Assembly (NCBI GenBank): GCA_007449985.2
Contig: VIIQ02000026.1
Location: 186,001 to 250,000, forward strand
Length of the DNA stretch: 64,000 bases
DNA from: Desmodesmus armatus
Lineage: Eukaryota > Chlorophyta > Chlorophyceae > Sphaeropleales > Scenedesmaceae
Reading direction: 5' to 3'
Shown one piece after another: positions 43,146 through 55,654 of the stretch. A model generated the notes under the pieces. The model worked only from the letters and a program-made list of their open reading frames with translations. It searched no databases and was not told the origin of the DNA. The first letter of the stretch is position 1. Each line of letters begins with the position of its first letter. The position numbers were made by a program, and so were the translations under genes.

Positions 43146-44270
43146 CTGTTACTGCTTGGCCACTGCCGGCCATGTGCTGCTTCAGCTCGGTGGCCCCTGA
43201 GGGGCACAGCTGTGCACAGTCAACATGAAAGGTAAGCACAAAGGCACTTCCAGCAGTGGTCTTGAGTGTTCCAGTGAGTGCTGAAGGCTGGAACCAAGTG
43301 CTCAAACTGGGGGGCTGCTTGTGTCGGGGTCTACCAGCCTGTTGCGGATACTTGAGCTGTACAACCCCTTGTATTGAAAGCAACTCTTTCAGAACAATTC
43401 TTGCTTCAGTGATGGCAAACAAGGCTGTACACCCTGCAAAACGTCTAGAAGCAGCAAGTCCGAGGATGGAGAGGAAAAGTGAACTGCGTTGTCAAGGCAG
43501 GGTACGGGAAGCTGTGAAGAAAAGTTACGGGAACTCACAGCTATACAACGTCTTTCCTCGGAGAAGGAGAATCCTTCGGAGAGCCTGCGGTGGTCCAAAA
43601 GAGTAATAAAATGTGTAATAAATGTGTAATTCCTGTGTATCCTTCATGCGCGCGCCCATTAGCCCCACGGACAGCATCAAAATGGAACAAGGAACGCATT
43701 CCTGTGGAGATACGAATCGGCAAGCAGAAATATTTGAGCAGCGACAGCAAACGCGAAACAGCAGTTGCCATGTCAAGGCCAGAAACCGCTAAAAGCTTGT
43801 TGCATAGTTACATTGCATTACACGGACAGCTTTACGGAGCCCGGAGCCGCGGCGTACAGGCAGCAGCAACCTTTCGAACTTGCGATGCTGGCTGCTGCTG
43901 TCGAGGCCACTTGCACAATTCGCACGCAAGGCGTGCGCGATGTTGATTGATCACAATCAGAAGTACATTGGCATAATTACAGGCGCGGACGAGCACATCG
44001 GCCAGGACGATTGGCACCTGGAACACTGCACGTGCGGTGCACCTCCGGTCCGCGTAGCAACAATAAACAACGTTTTGTGCAGCAGACGCTACCGAAACCT
44101 GGCAGCTGCTGTGTTGCTCATGGCCATCAATCAGCCCCAGGGTCTGGACGATACATCCCGTTCATTTACATACTTGATCGCGCCCCTTTCCAGGCCTCCG
44201 GAGGGCCTGGTTTCATAAAAGTATAAATCTCACTCCACAGAGGCACAAGACAGGGAAGTCATGACCTTGC
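43146..44270. other. gene-poor region upstream of the transporter
   Basis: Open frames of 60-120 codons exist on both strands (for example 43590-43946, +) but have no recognisable motifs or exon structure. Base composition is less CAG-rich than in the genic parts. The first few hundred bases probably hold the transporter promoter. Confidence 0.35.
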
Positions 44271-44614
44271 AACAATAAATCTAGCATTGCACAGTGACTG
44301 CCCTTCACCTCTTGAGCTGCAGGTGCGACTTAGGTTTGTGTTGAATTTGATTTGAACGGCGAGAGTTGACAATCAATAGTTGATATAATGATACGATGCA
44401 GCTGTCACAATCCACGCAGCGACAAGCTACAAGGGCAAGCAACTTGCATGGATTGGCATGGTGTCCATATATCAAGCAAGGCCTGATGATTGCGACCAAC
44501 AGTGTAAAGGACTGACACTGGCATTGACAACAATAAATCTAGCATTGCACAGTGACTGCCCTTCACCTCTTGAGCTGCAGGTGCGACTTGGGTTTGTGTT
44601 GGATTTGATTTGAA
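44271..44614. repeat. 86-nt direct repeat, two copies 258 nt apart
   Basis: A unit beginning AACAATAAATCTAGCATTGC and ending TTTGATTTGAA occurs at 44271-44356 and 44529-44614 with only a few mismatches. It includes CTTCACCTCTTGAGCTGCAG. The copies flank one member of the degenerate repeat family described next. Confidence 0.88.
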
Positions 44615-44624
44615 GCTGTAAGGC

Positions 44625-45871
44625 GCTGCTGAATGAGCTGCAAGAACTTAATAAGGAGTTGCTGACTGCCTGAGGGGCTACGCAGCTGACTGCCTGAGGG
44701 CTACGCAATTGGACAATCCAGAGGGAATGACACCCGCCGCAAGGGCAATGCAACTTGCATAAGATTGCATGGTGCAAAGCAAAATTAGTTGCGGCCAACA
44801 ATGCAGCGGCTGGCAGTGACAATGACAATCCACAAGAATTGTTGCGTTGCAAATTGGTTGGCGTCAACGAACAAGAGCACCCCAGCGTGGGATAACGATA
44901 TCGTGCTGGCATTGCTGAGCTACAAACACTGTGCAAGGCTTGTTAAGCTACAATACCTGGCCAAAGCTGTAAGGAGTTGATGAAACCCTGAGGGCTACGC
45001 AATTGGCACAATCCAGAGGCAACGACCCCCGTCGCAAGGGCAATGCAACTTGCGGAAGATTGTATGGTGTGCTAATATCAAGCGAAGCAAAATCAGCTAC
45101 GGTCAACCCCGGCGCACACCCCGTGACACCAGATTTCCGGCTGCATCAGGGCATGTTAAAAGGTGTTACACGGGTTTTGCACGCAACTACGTTGCAACTG
45201 AACGCAGCCACAGATGGACACAACCAGCACGGAAGGGGGCCGTTCGGACAAACCCCACCATCAAAAGCTTGTCACGCACACTCAACGTGCTGCCAGATTG
45301 CGAAAACAGAGATAAAATACACTGGAAGGACTCAATGGCGCCAACGGCACTGCTTCTCGCACCTACAGGGTTGCGATAAGAAAGGGCGGAAGCAACAGAA
45401 CACACCAAACACACAGCCGCGAGCCACAAAACGCGCCCACTTCTGCAGTGGGTATATGTGGGGGCGACTTCACCGACACTACCAGTCACTGCACTGTTCA
45501 CAAGCCAGCAGGATGGAAGTCACGCAGCAGCCAACACTCACGGTCATGACCAACGATCAACGATGCAGCGGCTGACAGTGACAATGAAAATCCACAATAA
45601 TCGTGGCGCTGCAAAATGGTTGGCGTCAATGGACAGAGCACCGCAGCGTGTAACAATATCATGCTGGCATTGCTGAACTGCAGCACTGAGTTGCAATACT
45701 TGGCCAAAGCTGTAAGGAGTTGCTGAACACCTGAGGACTAAGCGATTGCACAATTGGGCAACCTGTTGATTACATGCCTTGCACAATTGGGCCAACGACA
45801 CCCGTCACAAGGGCGATGCAAACTTGCATACATTTGCATGGTGTTGAATTTGTATGCAAAGCAAATCAGTT
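44625..45871. repeat. cluster of degenerate ~300-nt direct repeats
   Basis: Two long copies, 44801-45098 and 45563-45871, share ATGCAGCGGCTG, CAGTGACAATGA, TGGTTGGCGTCAA, TGGCCAAAGCTGTAAGGAGT and a tail with AAGGGCAATGCAACTTGC ending in CATGGTG. A partial copy of the tail half lies at about 44625-44800, and a more diverged one at about 44395-44500. No long frame, terminal inverted repeat or target-site duplication is visible. It may be a small non-autonomous element or a decayed tandem array. Confidence 0.75.
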
Positions 45872-47365
45872 GTACTGCGGCACCAAGCAGATTTCTGGGT
45901 TGGACACACCCTGTGTCGTTCCCTGACGTGTCGTTCCATTAGTTCCCATCGCAAGGTGAAGAATCGTGATTGTGGTGGCGTATGTTGTCGCCGCCTCTGC
46001 CATCTTGTCGCATGTCAGCATCATCAACTGCAACATGGTTGCATAAATGCACGATGATGCAACATTGACGTGACGCAAACAAGTATCGCCCAACACTATC
46101 GACTGCCGACAAGGAAATGTTGAGACGTCAGTATTGCAGCGTATGCTATCAGCACCTTTGTCACCCTAGCTGTGTGCATGTGATTGATGGGGGCAACCGC
46201 GACCCCACCCCCCCCCCCCCCCGGGCATGGCCGCTCAAACTTTGAAAGGCAGTCAACACGGCTGCCGAGAAGAAGGTTGTCCCCTTTGCGCCCGGTGCTG
46301 CAATGGCCCTGCAGGCAACACCATTACAACTCGCGTTGGGCATGTCGGCACGCAACACAACCTTGCCCTGCCGTGCGTGAAGTATGCTTGGTATTGCCTC
46401 TCCTTTGCATCCTTTTCCAGCCCGGCATGTAATCAGCCAAATCAAATATAAGATTGCTTGCCTTTCAAACAACTGTAGGAGATGCCTTTGTCAGCGCTTG
46501 AAGTGGGGCTGAAATGAAAGTGAAACACATGTTGGGTGCTGAAAGCTCACGTGCAAGGCTTGCAGCGTTGCAAAGTCGGACCGGCGAAAATTACAACATT
46601 TTGACGTTGTATTGTGTGCTCAGTTGCACATTTGCACGTCAGTAGCTGCTCATCTGTCTGCAGACGGCCAGATCAACAGATCGCTGAACAACAGCTGCAG
46701 CAGGGACGTGGCAGCGGCATGTCAATCAACCCAGCCACTTTTTCCGTTTTTCCACGTTGCCCATAAGTGCACAGCAAGCCCTGAAGCTTTGAACTGGATA
46801 AGCTTGGTTGACAAACCTTGCATCAAACAAGTCACGCTCTGCTGAAAGTGAGGCTAAGAAAAGGCTGAGTTCCGGGTCTAAGCGCCTTGCAGAAACTGGA
46901 AGTGACTGGAAGAAAATTGGACCATTCAGCGTCGAGGGCCAGGTCTTTGACTTCAGCTGACTTCAGCTGACCTGCACACAGCTCGAGCTGAATGACACAG
47001 GAATGACAGAGCAACAGTTCGTCACCCAATAAGCAACGACACATTGCTGGATACCAAAATAGAAGATAGGAGGTGCCAGCACTTCCAAGGTGGCAAGGTC
47101 AGGTGCCAGCCTGGCACATCAGTCGGGTGCGTTCCAGCACCAGACTGACCCATATATGGTGCTTGCTCACCGCCACATGTCAGTCATCATTGGAATCGTT
47201 GCTGTCCTCTGTGTGGACCTATTTGCGAAGCCCTCCTCCCACTCAGTGACTGCACTGAAGTGAGGAAATGACCCATGCCCAGAAACACAACCACTGAACC
47301 CAGCAGGAGCTGCAATGGCAGCTGCACCGCGGGCTGCAGCAGCACATATTTCAGCACTGAACCAA
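45872..47365. other. gene-poor region between the repeat cluster and the OPA3-like gene
   Basis: About 1.5 kb with no supported gene. It contains a poly-C run of about 15 at 46208-46222 and a doubled CTTCAGCTGA at about 46950-46972. Open frames on both strands are short and lack motifs. The end overlaps the probable 3' UTR of the OPA3-like gene. Confidence 0.4.
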
Positions 47366-48712
47366 TCAAAGGAGGCCTTTGGGGCCGATGAAGCCTCCAA
47401 AGAAACTCTTCCTGGCACGCTCAGCCTGGAGGGCCTGCAGTGCAGCTTCAACGTCGTCCAGCCGCTGCACCAGCTGCACCAGCATGTCCTGCTGCTGCTT
47501 GTTTTCATCCACAAGCCGCTGCAGACACAGCAGACAACAAGGCAGTATCAGGGACCACCAGCAGCCTGTGGTTTGATCCGATCAAACCCTGGCATGCACA
47601 TTGATTGCACACCCACCCAGCAGTGAGGGGCACATGCACAGGCTGTAGGGGGGCTTGTGTCATAAGACAAACTTGGGCATGATGAGGTTGGCCAAAAGCA
47701 TCACAATCAAGGCAGACTACTTGTACAATATTACACTGGCATTAGGGGCCAGCGCTCACACCCACAAGAGATGCTTGGATGAGCGCGTGCCCAACAATAT
47801 GCTGCACCATCCAGCCGACGTGACAAGTGAAGTGCCATGGTGGCATGCTGTGGTGTGCCTGCCAGATGTGCCTCCTCACCTCGCGCTCCAGCCTGGCGCG
47901 TTCTATGATGCCCTGCCGCTCAGCTGCCTCCTTCTGCTGCTTCAGTATTTCCTTTTTCCGCGTCCGCTCATACTCAAGAAAGATCACCAGCGAGCCGACC
48001 TGCAGAAGCGACACACAGCAACACGTGATGCATGGCGCTGGGGGCATACTCAATCATATCGTGTGACACGACTTGCACAGCATCAAGCACTACATGGTTG
48101 CTCCATTGGTAGCCCCAGCGCAGCTGCCACCGTTTCTACTTGTAGCACGCTCTGTACCAAGTGCTGCAGTCCCTTCTGCGTGTAGGTGCAGGCTGCTGCA
48201 ATGCCCAAAGCATAGACAGGCCTCGTGTGTGGTGCCCTGCCTTGGCTGCCTGTACCAGCTCCGTGTTCTGGTGCTAGCATTGCTGCACAGTGTGAGATTT
48301 CACGCACCGCAAACAGGAAGCTTTCACTGGCAATCTTTGATGCCAGCTCCACAGACTTCTCCTCAGTCATGGCCCCAATAAACGCCCTCCCTTCCTTGCC
48401 CTCTGCCTTGCGCGTTATCATGACCTCAAACTTGTGGATGCTCTGCAAGCCATCACCGCGCATTAGGAAACTGATTCAGCGGGGTGTTCACAGTTGTGCC
48501 TGGGTTGGTGGTGCCCAGCAAAGCATATGCATGCTGTGGGTAACTGAGGGGACAACTCTGCCAGTGACCAGCCTGTTGCCCACCTGTGCTGCCCTGAGGA
48601 CGTTCTGCCTGTATTGTGGGTGTGTCATCACCCAGTTTTTGAACCGATCACCCAGAGGTTTTGCCAGGGTCTTGAGGGCCAGGGCCCCCACCTTGAAGAC
48701 CAGCGCTGCCAT
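47366..48712 (-). CDS. OPA3: OPA3-like mitochondrial protein
   Basis: OPA3 family proteins sit in mitochondrial membranes and affect mitochondrial shape and lipid balance; the molecular activity is unknown. Four exons: 48712-48584 starts MAALVFKVGALALKTLAKPL and GDRFKNWVMTHPQYRQN, the conserved N-terminal phrase; about 48445-48300 has HKFEVMITRKAEGKEGRAF and ELASKIASESFLFA; 48003-47880 continues VGSLVIFLEYERTRKK, the family's hydrophobic segment followed by a charged helix; about 47522-47366 gives a coiled coil (LVQLVQRLDDVEAALQALQ) ending FFGGFIGPKGLL and a stop at 47366-47368. The exon phases fit. Size and domain order match plant and algal OPA3-like proteins. Confidence 0.88.
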
Positions 48713-49981
48713 GCTGCTGGTGAGCTAGCTGTGCCCAGGGTGTGCAGCAGTGTGATACAGTGAAGCTAGATAGTAGCACCATACCACATACATTGAGAGG
48801 CTGGAGGGTGCATTTAGAGGCTTGAGGGTGCAGGTCTTATCAATGCTGGCCAGCTGCCTGAAGGGGTCTGAACAACCAGGGCTACACCTGGGATGCTCGA
48901 ATGGGGTTCAGGTCAAGTTGTGGTTCTGCACTGGCATGCGTGCTTGGTTTCCAATCACTTGCACACAACTTGTCACACATCGACCAGACTGCGATCAGGT
49001 CAACCTCCTCACCTCTCACAATGCACGCTGCGACGGGTGTTTCATTTGATTTGTAAACTTTGGTTGATACCTCTTTTGTCTCCTTTCGCCACTTGGACCT
49101 GTGCCTGTGGTGCCTCAGACGCGTAGGGAGCTGGAAAGTGTTTATGGGTTTCTTACGTTCGTGAAGATCAACATCTTTGAGGTCCTAGGGTGCGCAGCTG
49201 CTGCTGGTTGAAACGGTGAGCAGTGATGAGTCTCTGGTCCCGCCATTGCAGTTGCAGGAGCCCAGAGCACATATGAAGCCGCTGTAAGGTTACATGTACT
49301 TCCTGAGTGTGTATGTTGTCTTGAGCAGGTGATCGGGGGAGTCCAGGCACAGCACCTCAGGTGCTGTTGTGGGTGCCCTTCAGTCTGCATCGCCCCCATA
49401 AGCCACCCAGGAAGCACAGCTACACACCAGGTGTGTACTTTGGCGTATGGATGTCGTGATGGTGCCATTGCTGGGCTGCTGGTGTCTATCATCGTATGCG
49501 TTGTGCTTCCCCTGCCGCCATGCTGTATCTGCATTGATGACACGCTGCGGCACAAGTGGTTTGCTGGACATGCATGAAATGACCTACAACTCATCATTGC
49601 GTACGAAGAAATTCTGGCACCCCATTTCCCACACCAGCTGTGCCTGACAACTTGTGTTGCGGGTGCGTCGCTGCAGGTCTGGTTTTGGTGGCACATGCGT
49701 TGCAGCCGGCAAGACAGAACCCCTTGTGCACGATACCAGGTAACAAACAGGTTAGAAACAAGCAACCAGCATGGCTGCTATCCGGCAGAGCAACTGTGGC
49801 CGCAACCAGCCTGGCTGCTTCGGCAGAGCAACTTTCGCTGTGGGCTGTGCAATCACATGTTTGGTAACAAGACATAGCAAGCTTGCTGCCAAGTCCAAGT
49901 CAGGATGCCTGCTGCTGATGTGTTGACACAGGGACTGAAAGCAGTTGTTGATTGTGTGCTGATGTGCAGGTGCTGTGAGCC
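48713..49981. other. divergent region between the OPA3-like and polo-box genes
   Basis: Both neighbours point away, so it must hold two promoters. Exon-like pieces occur on the plus strand: about 49116-49182 (TRRELESVYGFLTFVKINIF) and a frame near 49520-49577 reading DDTLRHKWFAG, which faintly resembles the end of a protein kinase domain. I found no kinase motifs such as a glycine loop, HRD or DFG. A 13-nt imperfect doubling (GAGGCTGGAGGGTGCA / GAGGCTTGAGGGTGCA) lies at about 48795-48832. Confidence 0.35.
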
Positions 49982-52900
49982 ATGCTGCACAGCGGCTTGA
50001 GTGAGCCAAAGATCAGCGGCGACAGTGGCATGCATTCCCAGGCTGGTGGCAGCACAGGGCAGATACTGGATGAGCTGCTCAGGTAGGGTTAGCTGCTCAC
50101 TTCACGTACGTCTTCGGGTACACGTGTTCACCCCGTCAGTCCAGGTTGTGAGCTGTGCCTGTAGGACCACTGCACTGTAGTCCTTGGCAGTGAATAGTTC
50201 TGTTGACTGCGGCCAATCACATCAAAAGCAACAGGTCCAGCCCCCACATGGCCCAGCCCACACATCACCTGCTTCTGGATGCACAACATGGCCTTTACTG
50301 TTACATGCGGGGTGCGAGGTGTGAACTGTACTGAATGTTGTGTGCAGGCGTTCTGTTTCGCCAAAGACTAATTCTGCAGCCATCTGCAACCACCGCCATG
50401 TCCAGCAGCAGCCACAGCATGGTGTGCCACCTGGCAACACCCTCTCCAGCAACGCTGGCAGCAACGACAGTGCGGTAGCAGCAGGCCAGGAGCCCCCTGT
50501 GGGGCCCCACTACCAGCTGCTTGCGCAGCAGCAGCACCCACAGCTGCACACGGGGCAGCTGCACAGTGCTGTACCTGCAGGCACCTCAGCCCTGGCCATC
50601 AACCCGCACCCTGCCGGCGTGGACAGGGCCTTGGTCAGAGACTTGGTTCCCTCCTTCTCTGGCTGGAGTGATGCTGCCGTGCAGCCTGGCCAGCTGCAGT
50701 ACCCGGTGTCTGGGCCGCACCCTCCTCCTGGTGGGGCTCTGCACAGCAGCGGCCGCCCTCACCATCCGCAGGATGATGAGCACGCTCTGCATTGCGCAGC
50801 AGAGGCTGCTGCGGTGCACTGCAGCTTCCTAGCTTCAGGCCAGCGGGCGCGGCGCAAGAGCAGCTCAGATGCAGCCCCGCACCACCACCCCTGCGTGCCT
50901 TCCAGGCGCAGGAAGAGTGACAGTGGCCTGCACAGCAGCGCCTTCACTGGCAACCGCCCAGCCTTCCTTGCAGGGTCAGCTACCAGTGGCAGCACCAGCT
51001 CTGGCAGTGGCGGCACTTCGCCTGCATGGATGGGGCTGTCGGTCAGTCTCCCGGGGGGTGGCCTGCCAACAGACCAGCACAGCTGCAGCAGTGCGTCAAG
51101 CCAGCAGCACCACCTCACCTCCATCATGGAAGGTTTGCCTCTGACGGACGTGCAGCTGCCAGCCCCTGGGTCCCCAGGCCGGTCGTTGCGGGCCCCTGGG
51201 TCGCCAGGCTGGCATGACCAGCTGCAAGAGCAAGAGGAGCAGCAGCGGTGGCAGCAACAGCACCTGCAGTTGGAGCGGGAGCTGCTGCAGCACGAGCAGC
51301 TTGCAAAGCAGAAGCGGCTTGAGCTGCAGCAGCTCATGCAGCAGCAGCAGCACAGGCTGGCGGGCACTTCAGAGCTTGGGCGTCACTCACCTACGCCTCC
51401 CAGCTACGCAGGCGGTGTACCTGGCTTCTGCATATCGCCCAAGGCTGCCCTGCTGCACAAGCAGCTGGCGCAGGACGGCAGCAGCGCTTCAGGTGCAGCA
51501 GCGAGCAGTATCAGTGGGAGCAGCCGCCGCGCTGCAACCGAACCCCCACCAAGCCACAGCAGCGAGGCGACGGCATCCAGCAGTAGCATGCCCAGCGGGC
51601 GCAGTCCTGGGGCTGCTGCCATGGTGTTGACCAGCAGCAGGGCCCTAGGCAGCACCAGCCTGCCACAGGCCCGGCAGCACATGCTGCTCGATGCATCGGA
51701 CGCTGCTGCAGCAGCTGCAGCACATGCTGCGGTAGCTGCGCCTGGAAGGGCACCCCCAGTTGCGCGCGACATCACGAAGCGGCTGCAGCAGCAGCATGCT
51801 GCTGCATCCACAGGGCAGCCCAGCCACTCCCATGCTGGGTCTGCATTGGAGTTGCAGCACAGCAGCAACATATGGGGGCTCAGCATGGAGTGGTCTCAGC
51901 ATGGAGTTGATCCAGCGCGGCAGAGCAGCAGTCACATTCAGCAGCAGCTGGCGGCAGCTGCGGCCAACCACCACGCTGCCCCTGCTTCACCTGCTGCTGC
52001 TCATGCCCTGAGGGAGGTGCATCAGCGAATGCAGCCTCAGCAGCAGGAGCAGGAGCTGGAGCAGCTGTCTCTTGAGGGACCAGCCGGGGGTGTTGTAGGG
52101 GTGAAGCCGAGCAGGATCACTCCAGTCCGCAGCAACAGCTTTGCGATGAGCCCTGCGCCGCCTCCAGTCCCACCAAGCCCACACCAGCAGCATGCTGCCG
52201 AGCTGCGCGTCAGACGCAGCAGCTGCAGCAGCATCCCTGGGAGCTGGCCTGCACCATCACCGCGGTCCGCTGCTGCTGGCATCGGCTGTGACCACCCTAT
52301 GGGGGTACTCGGCATGGGCCAGCCTGTGGCGCGGCAGCTCGGCAGGGCTGGCAGCAGCGGCGTCATCACGCCCAACTTGACTGTCAGGGTGACAACGCCA
52401 GAGCCACCCACCGACATACTGACTGACAGCATGTGGGAGGCGCACTGCCAAGCCCAGCACAGCCCCTCAGGCAGCCCCATAACTCGCCATCAGCATTCCT
52501 CTGGTCGGGATACTGGGCCGGAGCAGCGGGAAGCGCAGGAGCCTTCAGGGTTCTTGCTGCAACAAGAGCAGCGGCTGCTGCTGGGGCGCGACCAGGGCCC
52601 CTCTGCAGCAGGGGCTGCTGCAGCAGCTGGGTGTGGTTCGCTTTCAGGGGAGAGCAGCATCAGGGAGGCACTGGACAAGCTGCATGGAGCGTCCAGCAGC
52701 CTGCAGTTTGTCGGCGCTCCTCCAGGCCAGCAGCACCACCCTGCTCCCAGCCTGGCCAGCAGCAGGACAGCCTCAGATGGCAGCCAGCAGCAGGCGCAGG
52801 CAGGCATCAAGACTCTGTCAGCCCAGGTGCTGGGGCCGCACAAGGCTGCAGCAGCACCAGGGGGTCCTGGCGCGTTCTCTGGCCTGCCGCCCCCACACCC

Positions 52901-55334
52901 GGTGCACCAGCACTCAGACGTGCCCAGCACGCCCAGGACCCACCTGCTGATCGGCACGCCGCGCAGCGCATCTGCAGTGTTCTGCCAGCAGCAGCAGCAG
53001 CAGCAGCCGGTGCCACCCAAGCAGCATGCGCCATCCTGCAGGTCCCCCTGCGTGAGTGCACGGCTGCATGCGGCTGCCTTAAGTCCGGGGCCTGCTGCTG
53101 AGGCCTGGCTTCAAAGCTCTTCATTTGCGGCTCAGCACACGTGCAGCCCCATCTTGGAGCAGGTGCCAAACGCCCCAGGCAGTGGCTCCAGCAGCACTGG
53201 CAGCACCAAGGGCAGCAGTGCTGAGGGCAGGGCGGCTCATGCAAGCGGCCCTGGCAGCAGCAGCAGCAGCATTGGGTTGGACCCCAGTGCTGCCAGCAGC
53301 AGCGCAGGTTGTATCAGCATCACCACTGACAGCAGCAGTGGCAGCCGCAGCGCTAGGCTACAGACACCTGGCATGGACATCCTGCTCCCCAGGCCTGCGT
53401 TCGAGCAGCTTCCACGCGCAGTGAGCTTGGACTCCAGCTATGCACAGCAGCAGCAGTCCACAGGAATGAGGTCTCCCAGCCCTCCCGCCGCCCCAGATGC
53501 TGCAGCCGCACTCCTGGGCTGCAGCAGGCCACTGCGGGCGGGGAGCCCTGTCGTGCGCAAGCAGCCGCCTGTGCTGGCTGGCGCTGGTGTGGCGGGCAAG
53601 GCTCTGCAGCTGCAGCGCCTGCAGGTGGCCAAGTCACCCAGCCCTCCTCCCATGATGGCGAGCCCCAGGGTGGGCGGGCTTGTGGTGCAGCCCTGCCCTC
53701 CGCTCAACAGCCTGCCGCCGGTGTCGCCCTCGCCCTCTGTCAGGACGCGGGTGCTGGCGCAGCCCAGCAGCCAGGCTGCCATGCAGCAGGGAGAGGAGGC
53801 GGCGTTGGCTGCATCCTCAGCAGCAGACGCTGCTGCAGCAGGGCTGCATGCAGAAGGGACAGGCAGCAAGCCTGCCTGGGCAGGTAGCAGCCCTGTGGTC
53901 GCTGCACATGCCGCACACAGGGGTGCCCTGTCATACAGCAGCACCTCTGGCAGAGCTCCAGCAGCTGCTGGACATGCAGCGATGCTGCCAGGTCGAGACA
54001 GCAGCGGAGCTTCAGGACAGGCTGCAGCAGCGCCGCAGCGGCCCGGCTGGCCTCAGGCCCTGCTGCAGCCCTCACTTGCCACAAGCACACCTAGTGAGAG
54101 TGGCAGTGGCACACCAGTGGTGTCCTGGATGCAGCCAGCACGTCACGCCACCTCATGCCTCAGCTCTTCGGAGCCACAGCAAGATGGTCCCATGACAGAC
54201 AGGGGGCCAGCTACTGCGGGAGCTGAAGTGGGGAAGGATGGTGCTGCTGGCTGGGCAGCAGTTGCTGCATTCAGTCACTACAGGGGCCGGCTGGGCTACC
54301 TCATGAACTCGGGGGTAGTTGGGGTGCTGTTTGAGGATCAGGCCAGCATGTTGATGCAGGCCGACAGGCACACAGTGTGCTACATCCAACCAGCATCCAG
54401 CACAGCAGCAGGTGCTGCCGGTGAGGAAGGCTCAGCGGTTGCCAGCAAGGGCAAGGATTGTGCCCGGCCTCCTGCAGCTGCCATGAGCAGGCGCATCAGC
54501 ACAGATCTCGGTCACAGCGACCAAAGCTCTGCCACAGCCACTGCTGATGCTGCTGTTGGCAGTGCTGCAGCGGCGGCGGGACAGGGCAGCAGCGTCTTGG
54601 CAGACTGTGACGGGCTCACATGCCAGACGTTCCACTTGCCTGCTGCGCTGGACAGTGCCGGCAGCAGCAGTGATGCCGGTGGCAGCAGCAACAGCAGCAG
54701 TCCTGGTGTGCCTGAGCACCTGGCCTCCAAGCTGCGCTGCCTGCAGCGCTTTGTGGGCTGCTTGCTGCACCACCAGCAGTACAGCAGCAAGCGGCACCTG
54801 GATGTCACCCGGCTGGTGCTGCCAGATGACATGGCTCTACAGCAGCCGCCCCAACAGGAACAGCTGCAGCCGCCGCCTGTGGTGCTGCCTGTGCATGTGG
54901 CGCACTTCAACGCAAGCGAGGGCTGTGTGCTGCTGAGTCTGACTGATGGCTCGCAGCAGCTTGTGTTCATGAGCGACAGCAGCATCATGCTGCTGCGACC
55001 AGGCGGGCTGCAGCAGCTGGCGTTTGTGCCGCCGCCTCAGAAGCACAAACGCAAGCCCCACGCTCGCAGCAGCGGTGCGGAGCAGAGCGCGGCTGCAGCA
55101 GGCGACGGAGCTGGCGACAGCTGCAGTGACAGCGATTCGTGTGATAGTGACAGCAGCAGCGACAGTGACACCAGCGGCCCTGGAAGCGCCTGCGCCTCAG
55201 CCAAGCTGGCTGTGGTGCCGCTGGGGGTTGCCGCATCAGCTTTGCCCCAGGATCCTCGCCTCTTGGCACGTCTGAAGCAGGCCAGCCGACTGCCGGGCGT
55301 GCCGCCCTTGTTTGTGGATGCACTGACTGCTTGA
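49982..55334 (+). CDS. very large low-complexity protein with a C-terminal polo-box-like domain
   Basis: Two exons are supported: 49982-50082 (MLHSGLSEPKISGDSG...ILDELLR) and a 5-kb exon 50348-55334 joined in phase, about 1695 residues in total. Most of the chain is disordered, rich in Gln, Ser, Ala, Pro and His. A predicted coiled coil lies around residues 320-370 (WQQQHLQLERELLQHEQLAK). The C-terminal part looks like the polo-box domain of polo-like kinases: FSHYRGRLGYLMNSGVVGVL followed by FEDQASMLMQADRHTVCYIQ (about 54270-54390) resembles polo box 1; HLASKLRCLQRFVGCLLHH resembles the linking helix; CVLLSLTDGSQQLVFMSDSS followed by IMLLRPGG (about 54920-55010) resembles polo box 2. The His-Lys pair that grips phosphate in PLK1 box 2 reads Ser-Ile here. 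No kinase domain is visible upstream. An in-frame TGA precedes ATG 49982, which supports a start there, but an upstream exon cannot be excluded. Confidence 0.62.
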
Positions 55335-55607
55335 ACTGGCAGGGTGGCTGCAGCGGTTGCATAGCAGGATGTCTAGATGGTTGGTTGCTGAGGCGGTAGT
55401 GTGGATGGTGAAACAACCTCAGCTGTATGTGGGTGTGAACTTGCCAGCTGGGCTTTGGTTTTGAAGGTGTCTTGCCCCAGGGAGCCAATAATGGTTGGTT
55501 CGACAGGGAAGCCCTGTGCCCTGATGCACGGCATTGCCGTGGCGTGACGCGCCGTTGCTTGAGCATGCCGGCGAGTTGGTTGACCACTGTCACGAGCAAG
55601 GAGAGAA

Positions 55608-55654
<47 letters not shown>

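Noticed and set aside
43590..44226. Plus-strand frames of 70-118 codons in the gene-poor region
   Set aside because: No motifs, no splice support and no codon bias like neighbouring genes.
49500..49580. Possible last exon of a protein kinase domain (DDTLRHKWFAG) upstream of the polo-box protein
   Set aside because: The resemblance is about ten residues long, the frame stops at once, and no other kinase motif occurs in the region.
50759..51367. Minus-strand 202-codon frame with Cys runs that looks like a Cys-rich protein
   Set aside because: The Cys runs are the reverse reading of CAG repeats coding for poly-Gln and poly-Ser in the polo-box gene.
55611..55653. GT run as a Z-DNA regulatory element
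   Set aside because: Microsatellites of this length are common in such genomes and nothing nearby supports a regulatory role.
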